DNA of 25,149 nucleotides. It comes from Nitrososphaerota archaeon (GTDB lineage Archaea > Thermoproteota > Nitrososphaeria > Nitrososphaerales > CADDZS01). The notes beneath the pieces are model-generated. The model saw only the letters and a program-made list of their open reading frames with translations. It made no database searches and had not been told where the DNA came from. Shown one piece after another: positions 1-6,296 of the stretch (position 1 is the stretch's first letter; each line of letters starts with the position of its first letter). The stretch spans positions 1 to 25,149 of the forward strand of contig JAJPHP010000062.1 in NCBI GenBank assembly GCA_021325255.1, given 5' to 3'. Made by a program: the position numbers and the translations under genes.

Positions 1-120
1 CCATTCGCCTTTTGCTACCATGAGGCTTGAGTGCATGCAATCTCAAGATGAGCAGGTGGGTCAAATGTCATTGATGGGATGCCTAAGAACTATTGTGCCA
101 AAGCCCCACCAAAGAAAGAT

Positions 121-126
121 TTTAAA
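121..126 (+). promoter_or_regulatory. TATA-like box for the tRNA gene
   Basis: The sequence TTTAAA lies 33-38 bases before the first base of the tRNA acceptor stem, in a purine/AT-rich patch. This is a reasonable position for an archaeal TATA box driving a pre-tRNA with a short 5' leader. It rests on position and composition only. Confidence 0.4.
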
Positions 127-182
127 CCGAACTTCGGAGTAACGTTTGCAACTTAGGTGCCTCGGTAGCTCAGCCTAGCTAG

Positions 183-220
183 AATCTGTCTGGTCTTCCA
201 GCAGACCAATAGATGGCTTT
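183..220 (+). other. Non-canonical tRNA intron in the D arm (position 22/23), 38 nt
   Basis: The junctions form a textbook bulge-helix-bulge. The three-base bulges are 181-183 (AG^A) and 219-221 (TT^A), with cleavage between the second and third base of each. The central 4-bp helix is 177-180 with 215-218 (A-U, G-C, C-G, U-G). The inner intron helix 184-187 with 211-214 is perfect, and the intron continues as a hairpin 191-195 with 204-208. Removing exactly 38 bases restores the D stem GCTC/GAGC. The sequence would also allow a one-base shift (184-221), but only the 183-220 cut satisfies the motif. It would be spliced by the archaeal tRNA endonuclease; cutting at non-canonical sites generally needs a broad-specificity enzyme form. 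Confidence 0.85.
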
Positions 221-235
221 AGCGCGACCTTGGTA

Positions 236-276
236 AGGATGGACGTTTTCATTTTCTCGAAATGGAATGCCCAGTA
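236..276 (+). other. tRNA intron at canonical position 37/38, 41 nt
   Basis: Exon bases 230-233 (TTGG) pair with intron bases 271-274 (CCAG) as the central 4-bp helix. Both bulges read TAA (234-236 and 275-277), and cutting after the second base of each gives the classical 37/38 site. The intron body carries a hairpin of 8 pairs, 247-254 with 260-267, around a five-base loop. Because GTAA occurs at both junctions, several shifted cuts give the same mature tRNA. The inner helix is imperfect, and the resulting stem has a C31/U39 mismatch, so the exact boundary is less certain than for the first intron. Confidence 0.7.
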
Positions 277-312
277 ATGTCGAGGTCGCGGGTCCGAATC
301 CCGCCCGAGGCT

Positions 313-654
313 CTCTTCACCCAAATTACCAGTCGTCGTTCAAGTGACGATCTTCTATCAAGGGCTGTCGCCACCAGGACTTCAGCTACTGCAGGGCACT
401 TGAAAAGATGTTCACGATCGAAGCAATCTTGCTTGGTTAGCGCCACGCGCAAGCTCTTTACTGGAATCTCGGGCGTGAATTCGAGGCTAGGCAGAACTAC
501 AGGCTGCATGATCACGCGGATGACGTCAGCTAGCAGAAGCCGAGGCTCGACGACTCGTAGGTCAAGCCGAAGCCAAGGTCTGAGCAGACAAGGGGCTTGG
601 GTCTACGCCAGTCGAACCATACTAGTTCTTATACCCGTGCCGCTCACCTAAGCT
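313..654. other. Interval without a convincing gene
   Basis: Between the tRNA and the first small protein no convincing complete gene is seen. The best candidate is a minus-strand frame from an ATG at 513-515 that reads about 68 residues with ordinary codon use (a stretch such as FKCPAVAEVLVATALD looks protein-like) and then runs into the tRNA, where the frame becomes meaningless. It could be a chance frame or the 5' fragment of a gene broken at the tRNA. No integrase, direct repeat of useful length or terminator was found. Confidence 0.3.
628..634 (+). promoter_or_regulatory. TATA-like box of the 49-aa zinc-finger gene
   Basis: CTTATAC is centred 24 bases before the ATG at 655, the spacing expected for a leaderless archaeal transcript. 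It is an isolated AT-rich box in a GC-balanced context. Confidence 0.45.
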
Positions 655-804
655 ATGGAAAATACAAGCGCAGTATCAAGACAAGCAGTCTGCGATCGTC
701 ACAAAATTAGACTGCAACAAAACGAGTTTGGAAAGACAACCTGCCCGGTTTGCGATCAGATCCAAAACCAAGAGTCGATGAGACGAAAAGGGAGAAGGCG
801 CTAA
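655..804 (+). CDS. Small C2H-C2-type zinc-finger protein (49 aa)
   Basis: An ATG frame of 49 codons ends at TAA 802-804. The protein has Cys13-x2-His16, then 13 residues, then Cys30-x2-Cys33 (motif CPVC), a four-ligand pattern typical of a compact zinc-binding site. The tail after residue 42 is strongly basic (RRKGRRR), suggesting nucleic-acid contact. A TATA-like box 24 bases upstream fits leaderless expression, and a pyrimidine-rich run (about 809-830) after the stop could end transcription. Such very short zinc proteins are common in Thaumarchaeota and are often missed in annotation. No named family is recognised. The function is unknown; the ligand spacing and promoter are what is seen, and the DNA/RNA-binding role is inferred. 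Confidence 0.6.
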   Translation: MENTSAVSRQAVCDRHKIRLQQNEFGKTTCPVCDQIQNQESMRRKGRRR

Positions 805-950
805 AATCTTCTTTCCCTTTTTCTATACTTTAGCGGTTACCACATCAGAGATTCTCAGACCCCAAATTCCTTGAAACTGTGACAGTGCTAACTGTACTCG
901 GTAGCTCGTGTTTTGAAACGAAGTACGCTGGACCCAACGTGAAGGCTCTG

Positions 951-958
951 CTTTAATA
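951..958 (+). promoter_or_regulatory. TATA-like box before the membrane zinc-ribbon gene
   Basis: CTTTAATA lies about 29-36 bases before the ATG at 987 and no Shine-Dalgarno-like run intervenes, consistent with a leaderless or very short-leader transcript. Confidence 0.4.
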
Positions 959-986
959 CCCACAAAATCAAATTCCACCATTCGCA

Positions 987-1259
987 ATGGCAATCTATAG
1001 CCCTGCAGCACTTGTACTGCTGTTCCTCATTCTATTCACTATACTCTTCTTCATAATCTACGGACTGATCCAGCTACTTCAGAGAACGCACTCTCGGAAG
1101 AAGTCGCAAGTAGCTCTGAGCCAGATATCATCTCCAGTGCCGTCTGATCCGCAGCCATCGGCTCAGTTCGCTGTGCAAGACTCAAAATTCTGTATAAAGT
1201 GCGGCAACAAGATCCCTCCCGCTGCAGATTTCTGTCCGGACTGCGGGAACAGACAGTAG
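987..1259 (+). CDS. Membrane-anchored zinc-ribbon protein (90 aa)
   Basis: The N-terminal segment (about residues 5-31, rich in Leu, Phe and Ile) is a single strong transmembrane helix, followed by a basic stop-transfer patch (RTHSRKKS) and a Ser/Pro/Gln-rich linker. The last 25 residues form a zinc ribbon with two CxxC knuckles, CIKCG and CPDCG, of the zinc-ribbon domain kind frequent in archaea. By the positive-inside rule the ribbon should face the cytoplasm. Known family members are sensors or scaffold pieces with no fixed function. It stands alone, with its own TATA-like box, between the 49-aa zinc finger and a methyltransferase. The gene call is firm; the role is unknown. Confidence 0.8.
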   Translation: MAIYSPAALVLLFLILFTILFFIIYGLIQLLQRTHSRKKSQVALSQISSPVPSDPQPSAQFAVQDSKFCIKCGNKIPPAADFCPDCGNRQ

Positions 1260-1390
1260 TTTTCTTCAGTTTCCTCCTTCATATCTTCCGTTCTTAATTA
1301 CCAGATCCGACTATGTTCCATCGTTGATCCCCAGAGGAAGGATAGCTGAAAGGAAAACAGGTATGCAAGCAAGAAAGATATAGGCCTCTT

Positions 1391-2476
1391 ATGGCAAGCT
1401 GGACTGACTTGGCTTTAAACGCTCCAACTCTCGCCGAACAGACTAGCAAGGTCTACAGATTGCTTAGAGGCTTTCACGCAACCTATGCAATCGATATAGG
1501 CATCCAGCTAGGTTTTCTCGAAAAAATCGCGCAGGCAGGAGAGAAGGGAATCACGACCTCTGAGCTAGCGCATAGATGCAACACCAATCAAAGATACACA
1601 CTCTACTGGTGCCAGATGCTGACTAGCCTTGAACTCTTGGAATCTCCCGGACAGGAACAATTGTCAACAAGTGACCAGAGCATAAGATACAGGCTGCCTG
1701 CATACCTTGACCAGATCCTGGGAAGAAAGGATGATGCTTTCTACATAGGCGGCTCGGCCCGCTCTCACATTGAAATCTCTCACGACTATGCCAGGTTTCC
1801 CGAACTCTTCAGAAACGGCAAGACATTTCCATTTCAGGCACACAGCAAGAAGTTTCTCTCCTCCGTCGCGAGCTCAAACCGAGCTCTTGCAAAACGCCTG
1901 ATTGCCCTAATTCTTCCAAGGCTCCCCGAAGTCCGACACAGACTCGAAAGTGAAGAGATGAAGATTCTCGACATCGGGTGCGGCGGAGGGCACGCAATCG
2001 TAGAGTTTGCGAAAACATTTCCAAAATGCGAGTGTCTTGGAATAGACATCGAGCCTCAATCGATAAGGAAGGCTATCCAGCTGATCGCGAAGAACAGGCT
2101 GGGTAAACGAGTCAGTGCTAGGATCGCTAAGGGGACGAACTACGGAAGGGCGGGTACTTTCGATCTCGTTACTATGTTCCTCTCGCTGCATGAGATATCC
2201 CCCAAACTGAAGCAGCAAGTCTTGGATTCGGCCTTCCGCTCACTGAAGCCGGGCGGAACTCTGCTGATCTATGACGAGGCCTACCCCGAGAAAATTTCTG
2301 AGCTGAAACAGGAACCGCAACTCTTCGCAGTTATGGCTCAGTGGTTTGAAGGTCCTTGGGGGAACGTGATCGGCACGAGCGACGAAATCAAAGAGATGGT
2401 AAGTAGTGCAGGCTTTGCAGTGACCACGGAGATGAAGTTCTCTAGATTCTACATCCTCGCAGGGGCGAAACATTAA
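1391..2476 (+). CDS. SAM-dependent methyltransferase with N-terminal winged helix (361 aa)
   Basis: The C-terminal half is a class I Rossmann methyltransferase. Motif I is around residues 191-203 (LDIGCGGGHAI), the acidic residue ending strand 2 is in GIDIE near residue 219, and a post-motif KPGGTLLIYDEA segment follows. The N-terminal 90 residues look like a dimerisation/winged-helix module (ITTSELAHRCNTNQRYT), an arrangement seen in O-methyltransferase-like proteins and in the bacterial Rv2258c-type family. The substrate cannot be told from sequence. The ATG at 1391 gives an N terminus that fits the domain. The gene lies between a zinc-ribbon gene (same strand) and the convergent nickel permease and shows no operon partner. 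It could be a small-molecule methyltransferase or a regulator with a methyltransferase fold. Confidence 0.85.
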   Translation: MASWTDLALNAPTLAEQTSKVYRLLRGFHATYAIDIGIQLGFLEKIAQAGEKGITTSELAHRCNTNQRYTLYWCQMLTSLELLESPGQEQLSTSDQSIRYRLPAYLDQILGRKDDAFYIGGSARSHIEISHDYARFPELFRNGKTFPFQAHSKKFLSSVASSNRALAKRLIALILPRLPEVRHRLESEEMKILDIGCGGGHAIVEFAKTFPKCECLGIDIEPQSIRKAIQLIAKNRLGKRVSARIAKGTNYGRAGTFDLVTMFLSLHEISPKLKQQVLDSAFRSLKPGGTLLIYDEAYPEKISELKQEPQLFAVMAQWFEGPWGNVIGTSDEIKEMVSSAGFAVTTEMKFSRFYILAGAKH

Positions 2477-2516
2477 GGCAGGTAGGACAGAAGCTATAGC
2501 TACTGCGTGATTACAA

Positions 2517-3713
2517 TCATTGGTCTCGACTTTGTGTCAGCGTTGTCGATGCCAGTGTAGGAGAGTTGATATCACTCTGCGGAATCGAAATTGTCGTTTC
2601 TTCAATCCTCTTTATCTTGTAGATTGCGACCGAGGCAATCCACGCAGCTACGAAGATTCCAACTATGGCAAACCCTAGCGTTTCAAAATCAAGCGAGGCA
2701 AGCCAATTCCACGAGGGGCCGGAGAACCGCATTTCCTCCGCGAGCACTTGAAACAGCTCTACCGTACCTATGAAAAAGGCCACGAGAACAGAGATGATTG
2801 TAATCGTGAGGTTGTAGTAAATCTTCCTCACCGGCTTTAGAAACGCCCAGCCGTAAGCCATCAACATCGCCACGCCATCAGTTGTATCTACAAGGACCAT
2901 ACCGCATGTGAACATGAACGGAAGTATGAGTATCGCCCATACCGGAACTGAAGACGATACTCCGATGCCGACGCTAATCGCAATAAGGGCAATTTCGCTT
3001 GCGGTATCAAATCCCAGGCCGAAGAGGACGCCAATCGGATAAATCTGCCACGGTCCCTTTATCAACCTGAAGAGAAAAGAAAAGTAGCGATTGAGAAACC
3101 CTCGCTTGTTAAGCAAGTTCTCAAGCTGCGCCGAGCTGAGCTTGCCGGTTCGCAACTCCGAGTAAACCTTGTAGATTCCTACGACAATCACCACGTTTAC
3201 GAGACCAATTATCCAAAGGAAAACGCCGGATATTGCGGTGCCAATCATTGCACCCGAACTCTGGAGGAGATCAAGCGAACCTGCCACAGCCCGCGTTGAT
3301 AACACAAGTGCCACAATCAAAGCTATGACGACGGTCGAGTGGCCCAAGGAAAACCATGTGCCGACGCTGAGTGGCTTCTTACCCTCCGACATCAGTTTTC
3401 TAGTTGTGTTGTCGATTGCCGCTATGTGGTCAGCGTCAACCCCGTGGCGCAGATCGAATACGTAGGCGACGATGCCAAGCCCGGCCAGTACTATCGACAT
3501 ACCGCCGATGCCTTCGGAGGCGACGAACTCAAAAACCGTGGCCGCAAGGATGGGAACGTAAAGTCCAACAACCCTGACCTTATCGCGCGACGAAAACCTG
3601 GGAAGGACAGGGCCACCAGCATATTTCTTCTTCTGTGACTCTTTTTCTTCCGTCAATTTCCTGCCGTCGCGCTCGAATCCGCGAATACAGTAAGGGCGAT
3701 GAACAGAGTGCAA
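2517..3713 (-). CDS. Nickel/cobalt permease, NiCoT family (398 aa)
   Basis: This is a high-affinity Ni2+/Co2+ uptake permease of the HoxN/NixA/NicT family in the cytoplasmic membrane. The signature RHGVDADHIAAIDNTTRK (about residues 89-106) contains the His/Asp ligands of transmembrane helix II. Further family motifs are LGHSTVV (near 123), LGFDTASE and the later DTTDGVAM segment; about eight hydrophobic helices are visible. The signature has RHG where most members have RHA. The start is TTG at 3711-3713, with no ATG nearby; a second TTG 19 codons later (MTEEKES) is an alternative because the first 20 residues are not family-conserved. It is divergent from nikR, and a NikR-like operator lies between them, so nickel-responsive repression is likely. 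Nickel rather than cobalt as substrate is inferred from that context. Confidence 0.9.
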   Translation of the reverse strand: MHSVHRPYCIRGFERDGRKLTEEKESQKKKYAGGPVLPRFSSRDKVRVVGLYVPILAATVFEFVASEGIGGMSIVLAGLGIVAYVFDLRHGVDADHIAAIDNTTRKLMSEGKKPLSVGTWFSLGHSTVVIALIVALVLSTRAVAGSLDLLQSSGAMIGTAISGVFLWIIGLVNVVIVVGIYKVYSELRTGKLSSAQLENLLNKRGFLNRYFSFLFRLIKGPWQIYPIGVLFGLGFDTASEIALIAISVGIGVSSSVPVWAILILPFMFTCGMVLVDTTDGVAMLMAYGWAFLKPVRKIYYNLTITIISVLVAFFIGTVELFQVLAEEMRFSGPSWNWLASLDFETLGFAIVGIFVAAWIASVAIYKIKRIEETTISIPQSDINSPTLASTTLTQSRDQ

Positions 3714-3786
3714 ATCAATCGCGAGCTACTGTCAGTCGTGTCGGACATTCCGTATCTTCTTCTTCGTGTTGTATGAGGAAGATATG

Positions 3787-3816
3787 AGTATTAATAATTT
3801 CAATATCAGTAATACT
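3787..3816. promoter_or_regulatory. Predicted NikR-type operator between divergent genes
   Basis: A perfect inverted repeat AGTATTA / TAATACT has arms at 3787-3793 and 3810-3816. Counting from the GTATTA and TAATAC cores, the spacer is exactly 16 bases. The known E. coli NikR operator is GTATGA-N16-TCATAC, so both spacing and core agree. The repeat sits in the only AT-rich part of the 156-bp gap between the NiCoT start (3713) and the nikR start (3870), overlapping likely TATA boxes for both directions. A further TAATACT copy at 3841-3847 could be an extra half site. Confidence 0.7.
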
Positions 3817-3869
3817 AATTAATATCAAATAGCATTCCGGTAATACTGGAGGATGTTTCAGTGTTTTAG

Positions 3870-4301
3870 ATGCCGAGAAGTCCGCAGCTCGAAAAGGTCG
3901 CAAGAATCAGTTTTCCACTTCAGCCCGAACTGCAGAAGGAGTTCGACAGAGTATCGAAGCTCATGGGTTACGAGGAGAGATCAAAGGCGCTCCAGATCGC
4001 GATACAGAATCTCATTGGAGACTATGAGCTCAAGGCAGATCCGGAAAGTACAGCTACCGGAACGATCCTCATGGTTTACGACCACGAGATGCGAAGCGTC
4101 GACAACCGACTCACGGACATCGGACACGTTCACAGGGTCGTGATTGTCTCTTCACTGCACCTTCACTTGGACGAGGAGAATCGCCTGAACATTATCGTGG
4201 TCCGCGGAAAGGTCAGCAAGATCATGGAGCTAGAACAGGACATAAGGAAACTGGACGGAGTGCGGCAGTTAAAGTACGCCTATCTTATTGTCCACAAGTG
4301 A
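3870..4301 (+). CDS. nikR: NikR-family metal-responsive regulator lacking the Cys ligand (143 aa)
   Basis: The N-terminal ribbon-helix-helix (about residues 8-50, VARISFPLQPELQKEFD) binds DNA. The C-terminal domain (about 62-141) is the ACT-like NikR tetramerisation and metal domain. Aligned with E. coli NikR, the nickel ligands His76, His87 and His89 correspond to His86, His97 and His99 (motif SSLHLHL), but Cys95 is replaced by Arg105 in EENRLNI. The high-affinity square-planar site therefore lacks its thiolate. The protein may bind nickel differently, respond to another metal, or be a less nickel-selective variant. Length and domain order are normal. It is divergently transcribed from a NiCoT permease with a matching operator between, which supports a role in uptake control. 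The ATG at 3870 starts right before the ribbon-helix-helix. Confidence 0.88.
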   Translation: MPRSPQLEKVARISFPLQPELQKEFDRVSKLMGYEERSKALQIAIQNLIGDYELKADPESTATGTILMVYDHEMRSVDNRLTDIGHVHRVVIVSSLHLHLDEENRLNIIVVRGKVSKIMELEQDIRKLDGVRQLKYAYLIVHK

Positions 4302-4378
4302 ACCTGAGCAGATAGAGACTGTGCGCATCTAGATCTACCACGCGCGGGAGAAACAAAGAAATGGTCGAGTTCGGGTCA

Positions 4379-5020
4379 TCAGAGGGCGTCAATGATATCC
4401 TGAGTCTTTTTTATCTCGAACATCCTTCTCATGACCTTCAGAGCAGCCTCATGCATCTCCGCGCTCGAGCTACCCACCGCATCCTCAACTATGATCGGAG
4501 AGTAACCGAGATAGGCGGCGTGCCTTGCAGTCCCCTCGATCCCCGCGTCAGTGCTGACTCCTGAGAGGACTATAGTCTCTACTCCTCTCGCCTTGAGGAA
4601 CGTATCTAACATTGTTCCCACGAAGAAGCTCGCAGTGTGTTTCCTCACGACCATATCCTGCTCAGAAGGTTTGACCTCTTCGATTATCTGCCAATCGTGT
4701 GAGTTCTCGGCCATGAAGCGCGCAGTCTTTGGATCAAGGCCACGTCTTTGCATCGAGCCAATCTGATACTTTGTCATATACTCGTAGGGAACTCCCGTGT
4801 GCTGACTGTAGATCACAGGCTTTGTTGATGTGTGAAATGCTTCGAGCAGGCGTCTTGCGTTGTGGAGCAAGTCGCTGTAGTTTGTCGCGCGTGGCGCTAT
4901 ACCATACTGCAGGTCCCACAAAATAAGCACTGAGTTTCGCAGTTCAGGTCTTGATTGTTGACTCAATTCGATCCTTTCCGCACTCCGTTTTTGATTCGTG
5001 TTGGGAGAGCGGAAAACCAT
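4379..5020 (-). CDS. Isochorismatase-fold hydrolase with Gly at the catalytic Cys position (213 aa)
   Basis: This is an isochorismatase/cysteine-hydrolase superfamily protein. The first catalytic Asp is Asp36 (VLILWDLQ) and the Lys is Lys127 (VVRKHTASFF). The usual nucleophile loop, typically GVxTDxCVxxTAR, reads GVSTDAGIEGTAR, with Gly160 where amidohydrolases such as nicotinamidase have Cys. True isochorismatases (EntB, PhzD) also have Gly there and hydrolyse a vinyl ether without a nucleophile. The protein is therefore either a vinyl-ether-type hydrolase or a non-canonical family member, not an ordinary nicotinamidase. The ATG at 5018-5020 is followed by a polar 28-residue lead before the core. 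The CBS-pair gene is just upstream on the same strand (79 bases apart), so co-transcription is possible. The substrate is unknown. Confidence 0.8.
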   Translation of the reverse strand: MVFRSPNTNQKRSAERIELSQQSRPELRNSVLILWDLQYGIAPRATNYSDLLHNARRLLEAFHTSTKPVIYSQHTGVPYEYMTKYQIGSMQRRGLDPKTARFMAENSHDWQIIEEVKPSEQDMVVRKHTASFFVGTMLDTFLKARGVETIVLSGVSTDAGIEGTARHAAYLGYSPIIVEDAVGSSSAEMHEAALKVMRRMFEIKKTQDIIDAL

Positions 5021-5099
5021 GAATAAAAAGGAATTATTGCAAAATCAACTTTGAAATCTTGCATCTTGAATTTTCTTTGCTGGTTCACACGAGATAGAG

Positions 5100-5525
5100 C
5101 TAGAATGCTTGCGTGTGCAATCTTGCTATCTGGGTCGAAATGGTATTGATGTAATCCTCAAGGCGCGCAAGTATCTGCTTTGCGGTGATGATTCCCACGA
5201 TCTTCCCGTCGCGCATCACAAGAACCCTTCTGATCTCCCTTTCGGCCATCAGTTTTGCAACTTCGTCCACTCCGTCCGACTCCCGGACGGTTATCAAACC
5301 CGTCGACATTACGTCCCTGAGTAACACATTCGACGGATCTTTGCCCTCAGCGGTAATCTTCGAAAGTAAGTCCCACTCAGTCACGATGCCCTCCGGTTTA
5401 GAGTCGGGAGACATAACTATGACAAATCCATGACGCCTGTCCTTCATCGCCCTTGCCGCTTCCAACGCACTGACGTCCCCCTTCAGCGAAATGAAATCCG
5501 GGTCGAGGATATCCCTTGCAAACAT
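5100..5525 (-). CDS. CBS-domain pair protein (about 141 aa)
   Basis: Two tandem CBS motifs fill the whole protein: the first from about residue 5 to 60 (FISLKGDVSALEAARAM ... GIVTEWDLLSKI), the second from about 70 to 125 (VMSTGLITVRESDGVDEV ... GIITAKQILARL). Such pairs bind adenine nucleotides or related ligands and serve as energy sensors; stand-alone versions are common in archaea. A TTG at 5529-5531 would add two residues, but the ATG at 5523-5525 (MFARDI) is preferred. A CCTATAAAT box on the minus strand near 5613-5622 would give a leader of about 65-70 bases. It lies upstream of and in the same direction as the isochorismatase-fold gene. The partner protein is unknown. Confidence 0.88.
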   Translation of the reverse strand: MFARDILDPDFISLKGDVSALEAARAMKDRRHGFVIVMSPDSKPEGIVTEWDLLSKITAEGKDPSNVLLRDVMSTGLITVRESDGVDEVAKLMAEREIRRVLVMRDGKIVGIITAKQILARLEDYINTISTQIARLHTQAF

Positions 5526-5612
5526 TACCAATTTCTTTGTACTTCAGCTCTGCATTATGTCCTAGAGGACAGCGGCAACCTACGCCAAACACTGCCATAA
5601 AAACGAATACGT

Positions 5613-5622
5613 GATTTATAGG
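5613..5622 (-). promoter_or_regulatory. TATA-like box for the CBS-domain gene
   Basis: Read on the minus strand, CCTATAAATC is a good archaeal TATA box. Initiation about 25 bases downstream would give a leader of roughly 65-70 bases before the ATG at 5525. It is assigned by position and composition only. Confidence 0.4.
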
Positions 5623-5798
5623 CGCCTTTTTGTTCCGAGTGGGCGATGACAGAAACTCAAGAAACCGAACATAGTTAAACAACCTTCAGATTGGCGCTCT
5701 TGTTCGTGGAAATAAGATATGAAGGGAGGACTTCGTATCTTAGGCTTGACTGAGGGATCGATTTTTTATCCTTGGAAGACAATCATCCTTAGATACCT

Positions 5799-6296
5799 TT
5801 GCCGACTGATGGTGGAATAAGGCGAGCTGAGAATTTGACGCAGATTTTTCCTGAGCCAACCGTTGGTGCTCTCATAGTCAATGACGAAGGTAAAGTGCTG
5901 CTTTGCGAGTCGCACAAGTGGCCCGGTGTCTACACCGTTCCTGGAGGACACGTCGAGCTCGGGGAGACCTTCGAGGAGGCGCTGGTGAGGGAAATAATGG
6001 AGGAGGTCGGCCTGCACGTCAAGGTCGTCGAACTGCTCTCCGTTCAGCAGGTGATCTATCCAAAGGAGTTCTGGAAGAGGGCGCATTTTATCTTTCTCGA
6101 TTTTCTCTGCCGTGCTGAAGGTGACCAGAATGTGGCCGCCGATCAGACCGAAATTCAGAGAACGATATGGGCCGATCCAAAGGAGGCGCTGAATCTCGGA
6201 GTCGACAGGTACCTAAGGCATTTTCTCCTCAGACTGATTGACAAGAACGTCCCGTTTCTTATCTCGTGGAAGGGAGAGGTGGGCGACAAAGTTTGA
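5799..6296 (+). CDS. Nudix hydrolase (165 aa)
   Basis: A complete Nudix box fits GX5EX7REUXEEXGU at residues 50-72, with Glu56, Arg64, Glu65, Glu68 and Glu69 in place for Mg2+-dependent hydrolysis of a nucleoside diphosphate linked to another moiety. Strand residues before it (TVGALIVNDEGKVLLCES) are typical of the fold. An in-frame TAG at 5790-5792 limits the upstream extent, and the only early start is TTG at 5799. The extension after the box (VEFWxRAHFIF-like strands and AEGDQ) resembles ADP-ribose or nucleotide-clearing Nudix enzymes, but the substrate cannot be fixed. Its stop (TGA 6294-6296) overlaps the probable start of the decayed VOC gene, indicating a former operon. Confidence 0.88.
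   Translation: MPTDGGIRRAENLTQIFPEPTVGALIVNDEGKVLLCESHKWPGVYTVPGGHVELGETFEEALVREIMEEVGLHVKVVELLSVQQVIYPKEFWKRAHFIFLDFLCRAEGDQNVAADQTEIQRTIWADPKEALNLGVDRYLRHFLLRLIDKNVPFLISWKGEVGDKV

Larger units (their letters stand above)
159..312 (+). tRNA. tRNA-Thr (anticodon GGT) with two introns
   Basis: After removing two introns (183-220 and 236-276) the exons fold into a full cloverleaf. The acceptor stem is 159-165 with 305-311 (7/7 pairs). The D stem is 168-171 with 182 plus 221-223 (4/4). The anticodon arm starts with CGACC at 225-229, followed by loop TTGGTAA with anticodon GGT at 232-234. The T stem is 288-292 with 300-304 (5/5). The discriminator is T312, as expected for archaeal tRNA-Thr, and CCA is not encoded. 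Oddities: position 18 is A (177) instead of G and position 55 is C (294) instead of T, so both partners of the elbow contact differ. With the second intron cut at 37/38 there is one C31/U39 mismatch in the anticodon stem; cutting at 238/239 and 279/280 would give a perfect stem but has no supporting bulge-helix-bulge. All other stems are perfect, so a functional tRNA is favoured over a pseudogene. Confidence 0.9.

Noticed and set aside
249..515. Minus-strand frame of 88 codons running into the tRNA
   Set aside because: Its last part (GGIRTRDLDITG) is the well-known false translation of a tRNA antisense strand. The first part might be a gene fragment but has no promoter or family.
305..548. 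CCGAGGCTC repeated at the tRNA 3' end (305-313) and at 540-548, suggesting an attachment site
   Set aside because: Nine bases is too short, and no integrase or element-like content lies between the copies.
823..981. Minus-strand frame starting MVEFDFVGIKAEP, divergent from the membrane zinc-ribbon gene
   Set aside because: It looks protein-like, but its start is only five bases from the opposite gene's ATG with no room for a promoter, and no family is recognised.
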